Source: a virus. From it: a DNA stretch of 21,579 nt. Of the stretch, positions 1-5,567 are shown piece by piece (position 1 is the first letter of the stretch; every line of letters starts with the position of its first letter). Position numbers and translations under genes: made by a program. The stretch covers positions 1 to 21,579 of the IMG/VR virus record IMGVR_UViG_3300047318_000102; one strand, given 5' to 3'. The notes under the pieces were generated by a model, which was given only the letters and a program-made list of their open reading frames with translations, was not told where the DNA came from and searched no databases.

Positions 1-2
1 TG

Positions 3-257
3 AGCAAGCGGGGCCTAATCAAAGGCCAGCGGGTTAGGCCGACGGGCAGGGGCGGCAGTCAGGTTGTATGGACGTGCGTGGATCCGGCTGGCATGGCGGC
101 TTACGTGCCGAAGGCTGCCTGCGCTACAGCGAAGCCGCGGCCAAAGGCAATTACCCAGGTTGCGCCGCTGATGGAAGTGTGGGGCATGCGTGTAGTGGAC
201 ATCCCGCTGCCGACGTTCCGGCACGAGATCTGGGCACGAGACGAGGTGACGGCATGA
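3..257 (+). CDS. C-terminal part of an unknown phage protein, possible winged-helix DNA-binding protein (5' truncated)
   Basis: An open frame runs from the left edge to a TGA at 255-257 that overlaps the next start (ATGA), giving 84 visible residues. The first visible residues (SKRGLIKGQRVRPTGRGG, then SQVVWTC) look like the end of a recognition helix followed by the wing of a winged helix-turn-helix domain: basic, Gly-rich turn, then a hydrophobic strand. The rest (to IPLPTFRHEIWARDEVTA) has no motif I recognise. The only in-frame ATG (93) would remove the wing, so the true start most likely lies left of the window. Position at the head of small early/middle genes would suit a regulator or replication accessory protein, but that is inference. 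Confidence 0.6.
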   Translation, partial: SKRGLIKGQRVRPTGRGGSQVVWTCVDPAGMAAYVPKAACATAKPRPKAITQVAPLMEVWGMRVVDIPLPTFRHEIWARDEVTA

Positions 258-523
258 ACTGCAAACCTGGGGATCTGGCGTACATCGTTCGGGCGGATGG
301 CGTTCCGCAAGCGATCGGCGCCGTGGTTGAGGTAGTCCAAAAGGGGCGAGACGTTGAATCGATGCCGGCTTGGCATGTGCAGGTTTCAGAGCGTTACACG
401 GTTTCGGACAAGCGCACCGGTAAAGCGGCGTATCGCAACCGCGTGAACATCCCGGACGCATGGCTGCGCCCCATCAGCGGCGTGCCGGTCGAGGATGAGC
501 GGTGCGACGAGGTGACGAAATGA
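254..523 (+). CDS. Hypothetical phage protein, 89 aa
   Basis: The protein starts MNCKPGDLAYIVRADG and ends in a segment reading NIPDAWLRPISGVPVEDE. The 'kpGDLAyIv' opening and 'PDaWLRPIsG' near the C terminus are a pattern I recall from a widespread small phage family without assigned function, probably a small beta-barrel. ATG 254 is chosen over an upstream in-frame ATG at 68 because GAGG (243-246) lies at the right distance, it overlaps the preceding TGA, and the upstream extension is antagonistic to the open frame of the previous gene. It overlaps the next gene by an ATGA junction. No membrane segment or catalytic motif is visible. Confidence 0.75.
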   Translation: MNCKPGDLAYIVRADGVPQAIGAVVEVVQKGRDVESMPAWHVQVSERYTVSDKRTGKAAYRNRVNIPDAWLRPISGVPVEDERCDEVTK

Positions 524-963
524 CCTGGCAGCCAGTAACCCAGCCGCCGCAGTCCGTGGGCCCGTGCGAGATCAACGACGTATTCGGCCACACGCACAAG
601 GTGCAATGGGATGGGCGGAACTTCCGGTGGGCCGAGGGGCAATTCGCCGGCAACGTGATGACGCACTACAACGGTGATCAATGGCGGTCGCTGGATGGCA
701 ACGAAACGAAGGAGACCGAAATGCTGAACGAACACGACCTGGAAGATATGCGCCCCGAGCCGGCAGCAGTGCCGGCGCCGTATGCAGAAGGCTATACCGA
801 CGCCATAGAAATCGCTGCCTTCTATGTCGCTGATCACTGCGAGAGCGGCGAGCACCATGCCGATGTGATCCGGCGCATGAGGCGTCCTGACGCTGCCGCT
901 CCCCAGCCATCCCCCGAGCCGGAGAGCCCGCTGGCAAAGACGTACCCAAGAAGCGAGGACTGA
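520..963 (+). CDS. Hypothetical phage protein, 147 aa
   Basis: Begins MTWQPVTQPPQSVGPCEIND; the first half has Trp/Gly-rich turns (VQWDGRNFRW, NGDQWRSLDG), the second half a helical stretch (YAEGYTDAIEIAAFYVADHC), then a Pro-rich tail. ATG 520 follows a GAGGTG Shine-Dalgarno at 509-514 and overlaps the upstream TGA; an in-frame GTG/ATG-type start at 502 lies inside the previous gene and is less likely. An in-frame ATG at 721 has its own strong AAGGAG (709-714), so an internal 80-aa product is possible. No known domain recognised. Confidence 0.7.
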   Translation: MTWQPVTQPPQSVGPCEINDVFGHTHKVQWDGRNFRWAEGQFAGNVMTHYNGDQWRSLDGNETKETEMLNEHDLEDMRPEPAAVPAPYAEGYTDAIEIAAFYVADHCESGEHHADVIRRMRRPDAAAPQPSPEPESPLAKTYPRSED

Positions 964-966
964 GCC

Positions 967-1200
967 ATGGCTGAAGTCAGAGTTGTCAACTTTGGGCCGA
1001 AGCCGCGCCTGGATCTCGCCGAGCATCTGGAGCGGTTGGCCGAGCGGGTACGCGCTGGAGGCGTTGAGGACATCGTGCTGTTCTATGACGGCAAGGACTC
1101 CGGCCTGTACCACTACGAGGCTACCTGCACGCTGGAACGAGCTGTGGCGCTCACGGCGTTAGCACACAACGAGGCGCTTGGGCGCATGAGAGGGGGCTGA
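967..1200 (+). CDS. Hypothetical phage protein, 77 aa
   Basis: A small alpha/beta protein: MAEVRVVNFGPKPRLDLAEH, a helix (EHLERLAERVRAGGVE), a hydrophobic strand (DIVLFYDG), then a C-terminal helix. It begins three bases after the preceding stop with AGCGAGG upstream and is followed three bases later by the next start; both junctions read TGAGCCATG. It belongs to the string of co-transcribed small genes. I do not recognise the family. Confidence 0.7.
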   Translation: MAEVRVVNFGPKPRLDLAEHLERLAERVRAGGVEDIVLFYDGKDSGLYHYEATCTLERAVALTALAHNEALGRMRGG

Positions 1201-1203
1201 GCC

Positions 1204-1356
1204 ATGAACAACATCCTAGTTCTGATGACCGCCATCGGCTTGCTTCTGTGCTGGGCGCTGGCCGGCCTGATGCTCCTGCCGCTGGCAGTGATCGGATGGG
1301 CGGTGCGGTCCATGCAGCGCGGGCTGCGGTGGGTGATGAATGGAGGCGCGGCGTGA
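1204..1356 (+). CDS. Small single-span membrane protein, 50 aa
   Basis: ATG 1204 follows GAGAGGGGG and reads MNNILVLMTAIGLLLCWALA, continuing as a hydrophobic helix of roughly residues 4-30, then a short basic tail (SMQRGLRWV). It ends at a TGA that overlaps the GTG of the nuclease gene (GTGA). The single membrane span with a positively charged C-terminal side predicts an inner-membrane protein with the N terminus outside. Function unknown: small membrane proteins in this operon position are often of unknown or superinfection-related role, but nothing in the sequence shows that. Confidence 0.6.
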   Translation: MNNILVLMTAIGLLLCWALAGLMLLPLAVIGWAVRSMQRGLRWVMNGGAA

Positions 1357-1658
1357 GCAAATCGCAACGCGACAAGGGCGCGCAATTCGAGCGCGACATT
1401 GCCCGCACCCTCACCGACGAGCTGGGCATGGCCGTCAAGCGCAACCTGGGCCAGGCGCGCGATAGCGGCGACGACATTACGGTCGGCCCGTTTCGCATCG
1501 AGTGCAAGCGCCGCGCCTCGCTATCGGTCTACGCCTTCATCGAGCAGGCCGAGCGGTGCGACGGGACGCCGGTGGTGGTGATGCGGGGCGACGGCAAGCG
1601 CCCGCTGGTGATGATGTACTTGGACGATGCAATTCCACTGATTCGGGAGGGGCTGTGA
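1353..1658 (+). CDS. PD-(D/E)XK nuclease, Holliday-junction-resolvase type, 101 aa
   Basis: The ordered motifs of the PD-(D/E)XK fold are visible: helix with Glu13 (GAQFERDIA), acidic pair Asp40/Asp41 (DSGDDI), strand with Glu50-x-Lys52 (FRIECKRR), and a following helix (SVYAFIEQAE). Archaeal Hjc-like resolvases and short phage nucleases share this layout and size; they cut branched DNA during recombination and before packaging. GTG 1353 is preferred to an in-frame ATG at 1248 because GGAGG (1342-1346) lies six bases upstream, the start overlaps the previous TGA, and the extension would read through the membrane protein gene. Its location just before ninB and an HNH gene supports a recombination role. 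The exact substrate is inferred. Confidence 0.75.
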   Translation: MSKSQRDKGAQFERDIARTLTDELGMAVKRNLGQARDSGDDITVGPFRIECKRRASLSVYAFIEQAERCDGTPVVVMRGDGKRPLVMMYLDDAIPLIREGL

Positions 1659-2302
1659 TGGATTACGTTTTGATCGGGCTGGCAATGTTCTTTGTGGCAA
1701 TGGCCGTCATTCTTTTGAGGAATTGGCGCGTGTACGCGGTCGGCATTGACATCCTGTGGGATGACACACTCGGCCTCGTACCGTACAAGGCGCTGCCGTC
1801 ATACGAGGCAATGCTGTTCCACCCCAGGCACTGGCATCGCTGGACGAAAGCGCAATGGGTGGCTTACGTCGAGCGCAAGGGCGCCTTGAGGAAGCCGGAG
1901 CCCACGCTGGCGGAAAAGATGGTGGCAGCGAAGACGGTCAGCCGTCCCGCTCCGCGAGCTACGGCGGCCGCCTCGGTGCCGCGCTATCCACGCAATGACC
2001 TGTATGTAGCGCCGGCGCCAACCAGTGCGAGGCCCAGCGAAACCAGCGGCGGACCTGGCTTTCTGGAGGCGTCCCTGCTCATGAGCGCACTGAATAGCAA
2101 CTCGTCGCATGCATCCACGCCGTCGCGGGCGTATGACTCGCCTCCGAGTGGCGGCGGCACGTTCGACGGCGGCGGCGCCTCTGGCAATTGGGACAGCGAT
2201 TCGTGTAGCCGGTCGTCGTCGACCAGCGACAGTGGCTCTAGCTGGTCGTCCGACGGCGGTTCCTCGTCGGATAGCTGCTCGTCGTCGAGTAGCTCGGATT
2301 GA
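1658..2302 (+). CDS. Membrane-anchored protein with low-complexity Ser/Gly/Asp tail, 214 aa
   Basis: Starts MDYVLIGLAMFFVAMAVILL, a clear membrane helix at residues 3-20, then a Trp/Tyr-rich cytoplasmic-type segment (LPSYEAMLFHPRHWHRW) to about residue 75, a basic/Pro-Ala linker, and a final 50 residues of Ser, Gly, Asp and a few Cys (for example SCSRSSSTSDSGSS). ATG 1658 overlaps the upstream TGA and follows GGGAGGGG. The part before the tail resembles small phage membrane proteins of unknown function. The tail is encoded by TCG/AGC/GAC-rich repeats and is probably disordered and quickly evolving. No enzymatic motif is seen. Confidence 0.7.
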   Translation: MDYVLIGLAMFFVAMAVILLRNWRVYAVGIDILWDDTLGLVPYKALPSYEAMLFHPRHWHRWTKAQWVAYVERKGALRKPEPTLAEKMVAAKTVSRPAPRATAAASVPRYPRNDLYVAPAPTSARPSETSGGPGFLEASLLMSALNSNSSHASTPSRAYDSPPSGGGTFDGGGASGNWDSDSCSRSSSTSDSGSSWSSDGGSSSDSCSSSSSSD

Positions 2303-2311
2303 GGGGCGGCC

Positions 2312-2752
2312 ATGAGCAAACAGATCTACCGCCTCGTTCACCGGCAAGCCCGGGCCGGCGCTCAACTGGCTATCCAGAACGCGCCGGATGGGTGGATGTG
2401 CGAGGTCTTCCCGCCGACCAAGAGCCGCGATCAGGAGGCGAAGTATCACGCCATGATTTCCGACATCGCCAAGCAGGTTGATCTGCTCGGGCAGAAGTGG
2501 GGCACCGACGACATGAAGCGCCTGCTGGTCGACCAGTTCGCCCGCGACATGGCTTCAGCCGGCACGCCACTTCGGAATACCGGCAAGGTGGTGCCTAGCA
2601 TCGACGGGAGCGGCATCGTGCAGCTCGGGGTGCAGACGCGCAAGTTCCTGAAGGCCGAGGCGATCGCGTTCATCGAATGGCTGTACGCCTTCGGGGCTGA
2701 ATCGTGCGTGCACTGGTCGGAGCCGGTGCCGGCGTGGGGGCAGGCGGCATGA
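2312..2752 (+). CDS. ninB: NinB/Orf-type recombination mediator, 146 aa
   Basis: Length matches lambda NinB (Orf, about 146 aa), a protein that binds single-stranded DNA and replaces RecFOR in loading recombinase in the phage Red pathway. Family hallmarks visible are the KSRDQEAKYHAMISDIAKQV stretch (the family's 'R.rs.dQNrk.wa.l.diskqv'), the DMKRLLVDQFARD helix, GSGIVQLGVQTRKF, and the C-terminal 'WLYAFGAESCVHWSEP' (family 'E.i.afG.e.gV.Wsd'). ATG 2312 follows GAGGGG at 2301-2306. Its stop overlaps the HNH gene. The neighbouring nucleases suggest a compact recombination module. Confidence 0.85.
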   Translation: MSKQIYRLVHRQARAGAQLAIQNAPDGWMCEVFPPTKSRDQEAKYHAMISDIAKQVDLLGQKWGTDDMKRLLVDQFARDMASAGTPLRNTGKVVPSIDGSGIVQLGVQTRKFLKAEAIAFIEWLYAFGAESCVHWSEPVPAWGQAA

Positions 2753-3024
2753 ACAGCAAGAACAAGAAGGCGCCAACCGTGGCAGAGCGCCAACACATCG
2801 AGCGCATCAAGTCGATGGACTGCGGGTGCTGCGGAGATCGCGGGCCCAGCGACGCGCACGAGATGGTTCAGGGTCAATGGTTCACGTCGATGCCGCTCTG
2901 CCGCGATTGCCATATGGGTGCCCACAACGGAGTCCATGGCGAGCAGCGCATCTGGAGGGTGCTCAAGAAGGATGAGCTTTCGGTGCTCAACGACACGATT
3001 CGACTTTTGATGGAGGTGGCTTGA
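2749..3024 (+). CDS. Ref-like HNH nuclease, 91 aa
   Basis: The Cys/His pattern is that of the short HNH nucleases related to P1 Ref (RecA-dependent nuclease): CGCCG (Cys25, Cys27, Cys28), GPSDAHE with His37, then LCRDCHMG (Cys51, Cys54, His55) and NGVHG (His63), followed by a helical end. The Cys residues probably hold zinc, and the His residues form the beta-beta-alpha-metal active site. ATG 2749 overlaps the NinB stop (ATGA); a longer in-frame start at 2704 lies within ninB and is rejected. Such genes commonly follow ninB in phages. RecA dependence is inferred from family, not seen. Confidence 0.75.
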   Translation: MNSKNKKAPTVAERQHIERIKSMDCGCCGDRGPSDAHEMVQGQWFTSMPLCRDCHMGAHNGVHGEQRIWRVLKKDELSVLNDTIRLLMEVA

Positions 3025-3212
3025 TGAATGCAGTAGCACTGGTGTTGATCTACGTGGGAATGCTGGCCTTCGATGCTGCGGTGCTGGGCGGGACCGCCTA
3101 TCTGGTCGTGAAGCATGGCTGGTCGGCATGGTGGATGGCGCTCGCGGTGCTGATGGCTATGGGATCGAATCCGCGCACTGTGGTCGTAGCGCTGAAGTGC
3201 GGAGGTGCGTGA
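3024..3212 (+). CDS. Small two-span membrane protein, 62 aa
   Basis: Reads MNAVALVLIYVGMLAFDAAV, then a second hydrophobic stretch after HGWSAW (roughly residues 33-49), predicting two inner-membrane helices with a short basic C terminus. ATG 3024 overlaps the HNH gene's TGA and follows GGAGGTGG at 3012-3019. An upstream TTG at 3021 is in frame, but ATG is the simpler start. Function unknown; two-span small proteins can be holin-like, but this is not a lysis context. Confidence 0.6.
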   Translation: MNAVALVLIYVGMLAFDAAVLGGTAYLVVKHGWSAWWMALAVLMAMGSNPRTVVVALKCGGA

Positions 3213-3298
3213 TGCCGTGGTACTACTGGTGGGACATTGCGCTGCGCATCATGTTGGGCACGGGGAAGACGAAACGGGAACGGGAGAAAGAGGAATGA
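3212..3298 (+). CDS. Micro-ORF, 28 aa, aromatic N terminus and charged C terminus
   Basis: ATG 3212 overlaps the previous TGA and its own TGA (3296-3298) overlaps the next ATG (3295), with GGAGGTG at 3201-3207 as ribosome binding site. The peptide is MPWYYWWDIALRIML followed by a Lys/Arg/Glu tail. Perfect fit between two coupled genes and a good Shine-Dalgarno argue that it is translated. The first half is a short amphipathic, Trp/Tyr-rich helix that could lie on the membrane. It may mainly serve to couple translation. Confidence 0.5.
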   Translation: MPWYYWWDIALRIMLGTGKTKREREKEE

Positions 3299-3564
3299 GC
3301 GATCTTGAGCGAGAGGTTGAGTACTGGAAGCGGGTGGCGGCATATCTGGCGAGCTGCCATGCGGCGACCATGCAGCACGAAGCATTGCTCAGCCGGACCA
3401 GCAAGGCCAGCAGGGAGCGATTCCGGGGCATTTGCAAGACCGCGGCATCGATGCTGCGCGGCAATGACGCAGGCATGCCATACGGCGCCGTCCGCCAAGG
3501 GGGAGACGCTTCCTTGAGGTCGGCGGCCGAGCGCTGCGAGCAGGCCATCAAGGAGGGAGCATGA
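3295..3564 (+). CDS. Hypothetical phage protein, 89 aa
   Basis: Starts MSDLEREVEYWKRVAAYLAS, a helical region, with further helices around SKASRERFRGICKTAASMLR and a C-terminal AAERCEQAIKEGA. Strong ribosome binding site AAAGAGGA directly before ATG 3295. Mostly alpha-helical and soluble; no known domain recognised. Its stop overlaps the next start, so it is co-translated with the candidate late regulator. Confidence 0.65.
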   Translation: MSDLEREVEYWKRVAAYLASCHAATMQHEALLSRTSKASRERFRGICKTAASMLRGNDAGMPYGAVRQGGDASLRSAAERCEQAIKEGA

Positions 3565-3965
3565 CGCAAGACGAATCAGCGCAAATCGAGGAACTGCTTC
3601 TGGCCTGGTACGCCTGGCAGCAGCGGGAATCCTTCCGGGAAGTCCGGGGCATGTGGTACCCGGCGCAGGACCAGACGTGCAAGCAATACCGGTCGGGCGA
3701 TGCCTGGGCCGCTGAGAACGACCAGTACGAGGCCGACGAGACAAAGCTGGAAGACCTCCAATCCGAGATCATCCAGCTTTGCATTGACGGCCTGACGGTC
3801 GAGCAGCGATCCGCTATCCAGATCAGCATGCGCAACAAGACGGGCCCGGCTGTCTGGCGGTCCAACCGGGTCGAGGATCAGCACCGGACGTATCAGGCGG
3901 CCAAGCTGGAATTGCTGCCGATGCTGCGCAGCCGGGGGCTGATCAAGGCGGAACTGGCGGCGTGA
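3561..3965 (+). CDS. Candidate late-gene regulator (Q-position protein), 134 aa
   Basis: N-terminal half is Trp/Gln-rich (ELLLAWYAWQQRESF, GMWYPAQDQ); C-terminal half from residue 68 is helical: SEIIQLCIDGLTVEQRSAIQ, then RNKTGPAVWRSNR (residues 91-103) and a last helix (AAKLELLPMLRSRGLI). The second half resembles sigma region-4-like folds of phage late regulators of the RinA/ArpU/antiterminator type, but I cannot assign it to one family. Position is the stronger argument: last gene of the early/middle operon, after ninB and an HNH gene, and directly upstream of a promoter followed at once by a terminator, as lambda Q lies before pR'. ATG 3561 follows AAGGAGGG and overlaps the upstream stop. 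Role is inferred. Confidence 0.5.
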   Translation: MTQDESAQIEELLLAWYAWQQRESFREVRGMWYPAQDQTCKQYRSGDAWAAENDQYEADETKLEDLQSEIIQLCIDGLTVEQRSAIQISMRNKTGPAVWRSNRVEDQHRTYQAAKLELLPMLRSRGLIKAELAA

Positions 3966-3972
3966 AAAGGGC

Positions 3973-4001
3973 TTGTAAACCGCAAAAAGATGTCCTATGA
4001 T
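3973..4001 (+). promoter_or_regulatory. Predicted sigma70-type late promoter
   Basis: TTGTAA (3973-3978) and TATGAT (3996-4001) are separated by exactly 17 bases, close to the TTGACA-17-TATAAT consensus. Transcription would begin near 4008-4009, about five bases before the left arm of a terminator hairpin. It is the only strong promoter-like signal I see in the window. Confidence 0.6.
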
Positions 4002-4012
4002 TAGCCGCAGAG

Positions 4013-4047
4013 AGCCCGCGTGCTGAGAAATCAGGCGCGGGCTTTTT
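4013..4047 (+). terminator. Rho-independent terminator immediately after the late promoter
   Basis: AGCCCGCG (4013-4020) pairs with CGCGGGCT (4036-4043); inside it CTGA (4023-4026) can pair with TCAG (4031-4034). A run of five T follows (4043-4047). A transcript from the promoter at 3973-4001 would be only about 40 nt if it stopped here. It may also end transcription from the upstream operon. Confidence 0.75.
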
Positions 4048-4060
4048 GCATTCCCGCATG

Positions 4061-4134
4061 GCTTAGGCGTGTCGCCTAGCGGACCGTCTTCCCGACAATC
4101 CCTATCCCCCAGCCGCATCAGGCGACACACCTAA
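4061..4134 (+). promoter_or_regulatory. Leader region with alternative RNA pairings upstream of the first late gene
   Basis: A local hairpin TAGGCG-TGT-CGCCTA (4064-4078), extended by GC/GC at 4061-4062 and 4079-4080, competes with a long-range pairing of TTAGGCGTGTCGCCT (4063-4077) with AGGCGACACACCTAA (4120-4134), 15 positions with one G-U pair. The 3' arm ends three bases before ATG 4138, where no Shine-Dalgarno is seen. Alternatively this repeat pair is a DNA element such as a cos or terminase-binding site. Confidence 0.45.
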
Positions 4135-4137
4135 ACC

Positions 4138-4353
4138 ATGGCCACTCGCAAGAAGAAGGCGGAAGAACCCGCCGAGACGATTGTCGCCTGCGAGAACTGC
4201 CGCTATTTCAAGCCGCTGGCGTCGCACAACGAATGCCGGCGTAACCCGCCCGCTGTCGTGCCGGATCTGTCCGATGGCGGGATGATGAGTGTTTTCCCGA
4301 TGGTCGGCCCGGGCGAGTGGTGCGGCGCGTGGGCGCCTAAGCTGAATAGCTGA
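4138..4353 (+). CDS. Small four-cysteine protein, probable zinc knuckle, 71 aa
   Basis: After a basic start (MATRKKKAEE) the protein has Cys18-x2-Cys21 (ACENCRYF), Cys33 (NECRRNPP) and Cys62 (GEWCGAWAP), a spacing that suits one zinc site. Short proteins with 'CxxCRyF...CRrnPP...WCG.w' are common in phages and prophages, without known function. It is the first gene of the predicted late transcript and lacks an obvious Shine-Dalgarno; the sequence just before its ATG can be buried in RNA structure. The TGA overlaps the ATG of the phosphoesterase gene (TGATG), so the two are translationally coupled. Confidence 0.7.
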   Translation: MATRKKKAEEPAETIVACENCRYFKPLASHNECRRNPPAVVPDLSDGGMMSVFPMVGPGEWCGAWAPKLNS

Positions 4354-5510
4354 TGGCAGACCTCCGCGACTACGCCACGCCGCGTCAGGCTGAGATCCTG
4401 GCGGCCATCGAGCAGCACGGCTCTGAGCGCAAGGCCGCTGCGGCGCTTGGACTGAGCCACGGCACGATCAGCGGCATGGTCGCCAGAGTAAAGCAGCGCG
4501 CCGCGCGTTCTGGCTACTCGCCCGAGCACGAGATGACGCACGTCGTCCCGGACGGCTATCTGGTCAAGGGCGTCTCGACGTACTTCGACGCAAACGGCAA
4601 TCCGCGCGCGCAGTGGGTGAAATCGAGCCTGGATGTGGAGCGCCAAGCCGAGATCATGCGTGAGGCATGTGCGGCCATGGCGGAGAGCCTGCCAAGGGTC
4701 AAGCCAGCCCAGCGCGCCGGCGACACAATCGCCGCGTTGTGCAATCTTGTGGTGTTCACCGACTACCACATGGGCATGCTGGCTTGGCACAAGGAGGGCG
4801 GCGATGACTGGGATCTGAAGATCGCTGAAAGCCTGCTGCTGACGAGCTTTGTGCACATGGTGGAGTCGGCGCCCAAGGCAGCAAGCTGCGTGGTGTCGAT
4901 TCAGGGCGATTTCCTGCATTCGGACGGCCTGCTGCCGGTGACGCCGGCCCACAAGCACGTGCTGGACACCGATGGGCGATTCTCGAAGATCGTCGCCTCG
5001 GCCATCCGCGTGCTGCGCCGGCTGATCGACCATGCGCTGGTCAAGCACGAGCGGGTGCACCTGGTGATCTGCGAGGGCAATCACGACGAGTCCAGCTCGG
5101 TATGGCTGCGCCAGATGTTCGCCGCGCTGTATGAGGCCGAGCCGCGGATGACGGTGAATGACTCGGAATTGCCGTTCTACGTGCACCAGCACGGCGAGAC
5201 CATGCTGGCGTTCCACCATGGGCACAAGGTCAGCAACGAGCAGCTTCCCATGCTGTTCGCCGCGCAGTACCCCAAGCTGTGGGGTGCGACGACCAAGCGG
5301 TATTGCCACACCGGGCACCGGCACCACGTGGATGAGAAGGAGTATGCCGGCATGATTGTCACGCAGCATCCCACGCTGACAGCCAGGGATGCACACTCTG
5401 CTCGCGGCGGCTGGATCTCGGGCCGGGCGGCAACGGCGATCACGTACCACGAACGATTCGGGCAGGTTGGGCGGACGATTGTCACGCCTGAGATGTTCGA
5501 GGCGGCTTGA
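4353..5510 (+). CDS. HTH domain fused to calcineurin-like metallophosphoesterase, 385 aa
   Basis: Residues about 9-50 form a helix-turn-helix (PRQAEILAAIEQHGSERKAA, then GLSHGTISGMVARV). From residue 130 the five metallophosphoesterase motifs appear in order: Asp137-x-His139 (FTDYHMG), Gly185-Asp186 (GDFLHSD), Gly242-Asn-His-Asp245 (GNHDE), His288/His291 (HHGHK) and Gly321-His-Arg-His324 (GHRHH). All residues for a two-metal centre are present, so it should be an active phosphoesterase or nuclease; Mre11/SbcD-like DNA processing or nucleotide hydrolysis are both possible. The DNA-binding N terminus favours a nucleic-acid substrate. It lies between the regulator region and the terminase genes, starts at a TGATG overlap, and may act in packaging, DNA end handling or counter-defence; these roles are inference. 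Confidence 0.85.
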   Translation: MADLRDYATPRQAEILAAIEQHGSERKAAAALGLSHGTISGMVARVKQRAARSGYSPEHEMTHVVPDGYLVKGVSTYFDANGNPRAQWVKSSLDVERQAEIMREACAAMAESLPRVKPAQRAGDTIAALCNLVVFTDYHMGMLAWHKEGGDDWDLKIAESLLLTSFVHMVESAPKAASCVVSIQGDFLHSDGLLPVTPAHKHVLDTDGRFSKIVASAIRVLRRLIDHALVKHERVHLVICEGNHDESSSVWLRQMFAALYEAEPRMTVNDSELPFYVHQHGETMLAFHHGHKVSNEQLPMLFAAQYPKLWGATTKRYCHTGHRHHVDEKEYAGMIVTQHPTLTARDAHSARGGWISGRAATAITYHERFGQVGRTIVTPEMFEAA

Positions 5511-5550
5511 CGATTGACTCACGCACGAGCCCCTTCAGCGAAGCAAAATT

Positions 5551-5566
5551 AGATCTGGGGAGATCT
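5551..5566 (+). promoter_or_regulatory. Hairpin holding the Shine-Dalgarno of the HNH gene
   Basis: AGATCT (5551-5556) and AGATCT (5561-5566) flank GGGG (5557-5560). Because AGATCT is self-complementary, the two copies pair and put the GGGG half of GGGGAG, the ribosome binding site of ATG 5568, in the loop and its AG in the stem. This could restrain translation of the endonuclease. Confidence 0.45.
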
Positions 5567-5567
5567 G

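Noticed and set aside
68-253. N-terminal extension of the 89-aa gene from ATG 68
   Set aside because: It overlaps the open frame of the preceding protein over its whole length, and ATG 254 has the ribosome binding site and stop/start overlap.
1248-1352. N-terminal extension of the PD-(D/E)XK nuclease from ATG 1248
   Set aside because: It lies within the membrane-protein gene; GTG 1353 has GGAGG six bases upstream and a GTGA overlap.
2109-2315. Arg-rich 68-codon plus-strand frame inside the Ser-rich gene
   Set aside because: It is a frame-shifted reading of TCG/GGC triplet repeats, with no ribosome binding site.
4203-5522. 439-codon minus-strand open frame opposite the phosphoesterase
   Set aside because: The plus strand carries all metal-binding motifs and an HTH; the minus frame has shadow-like composition and no start signals.
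5514-5550. Promoter in front of the HNH gene (TTGACT at 5514)
   Set aside because: No acceptable -10 element at 16-18 bases; the next AT-rich hexamer is about 25 bases away.
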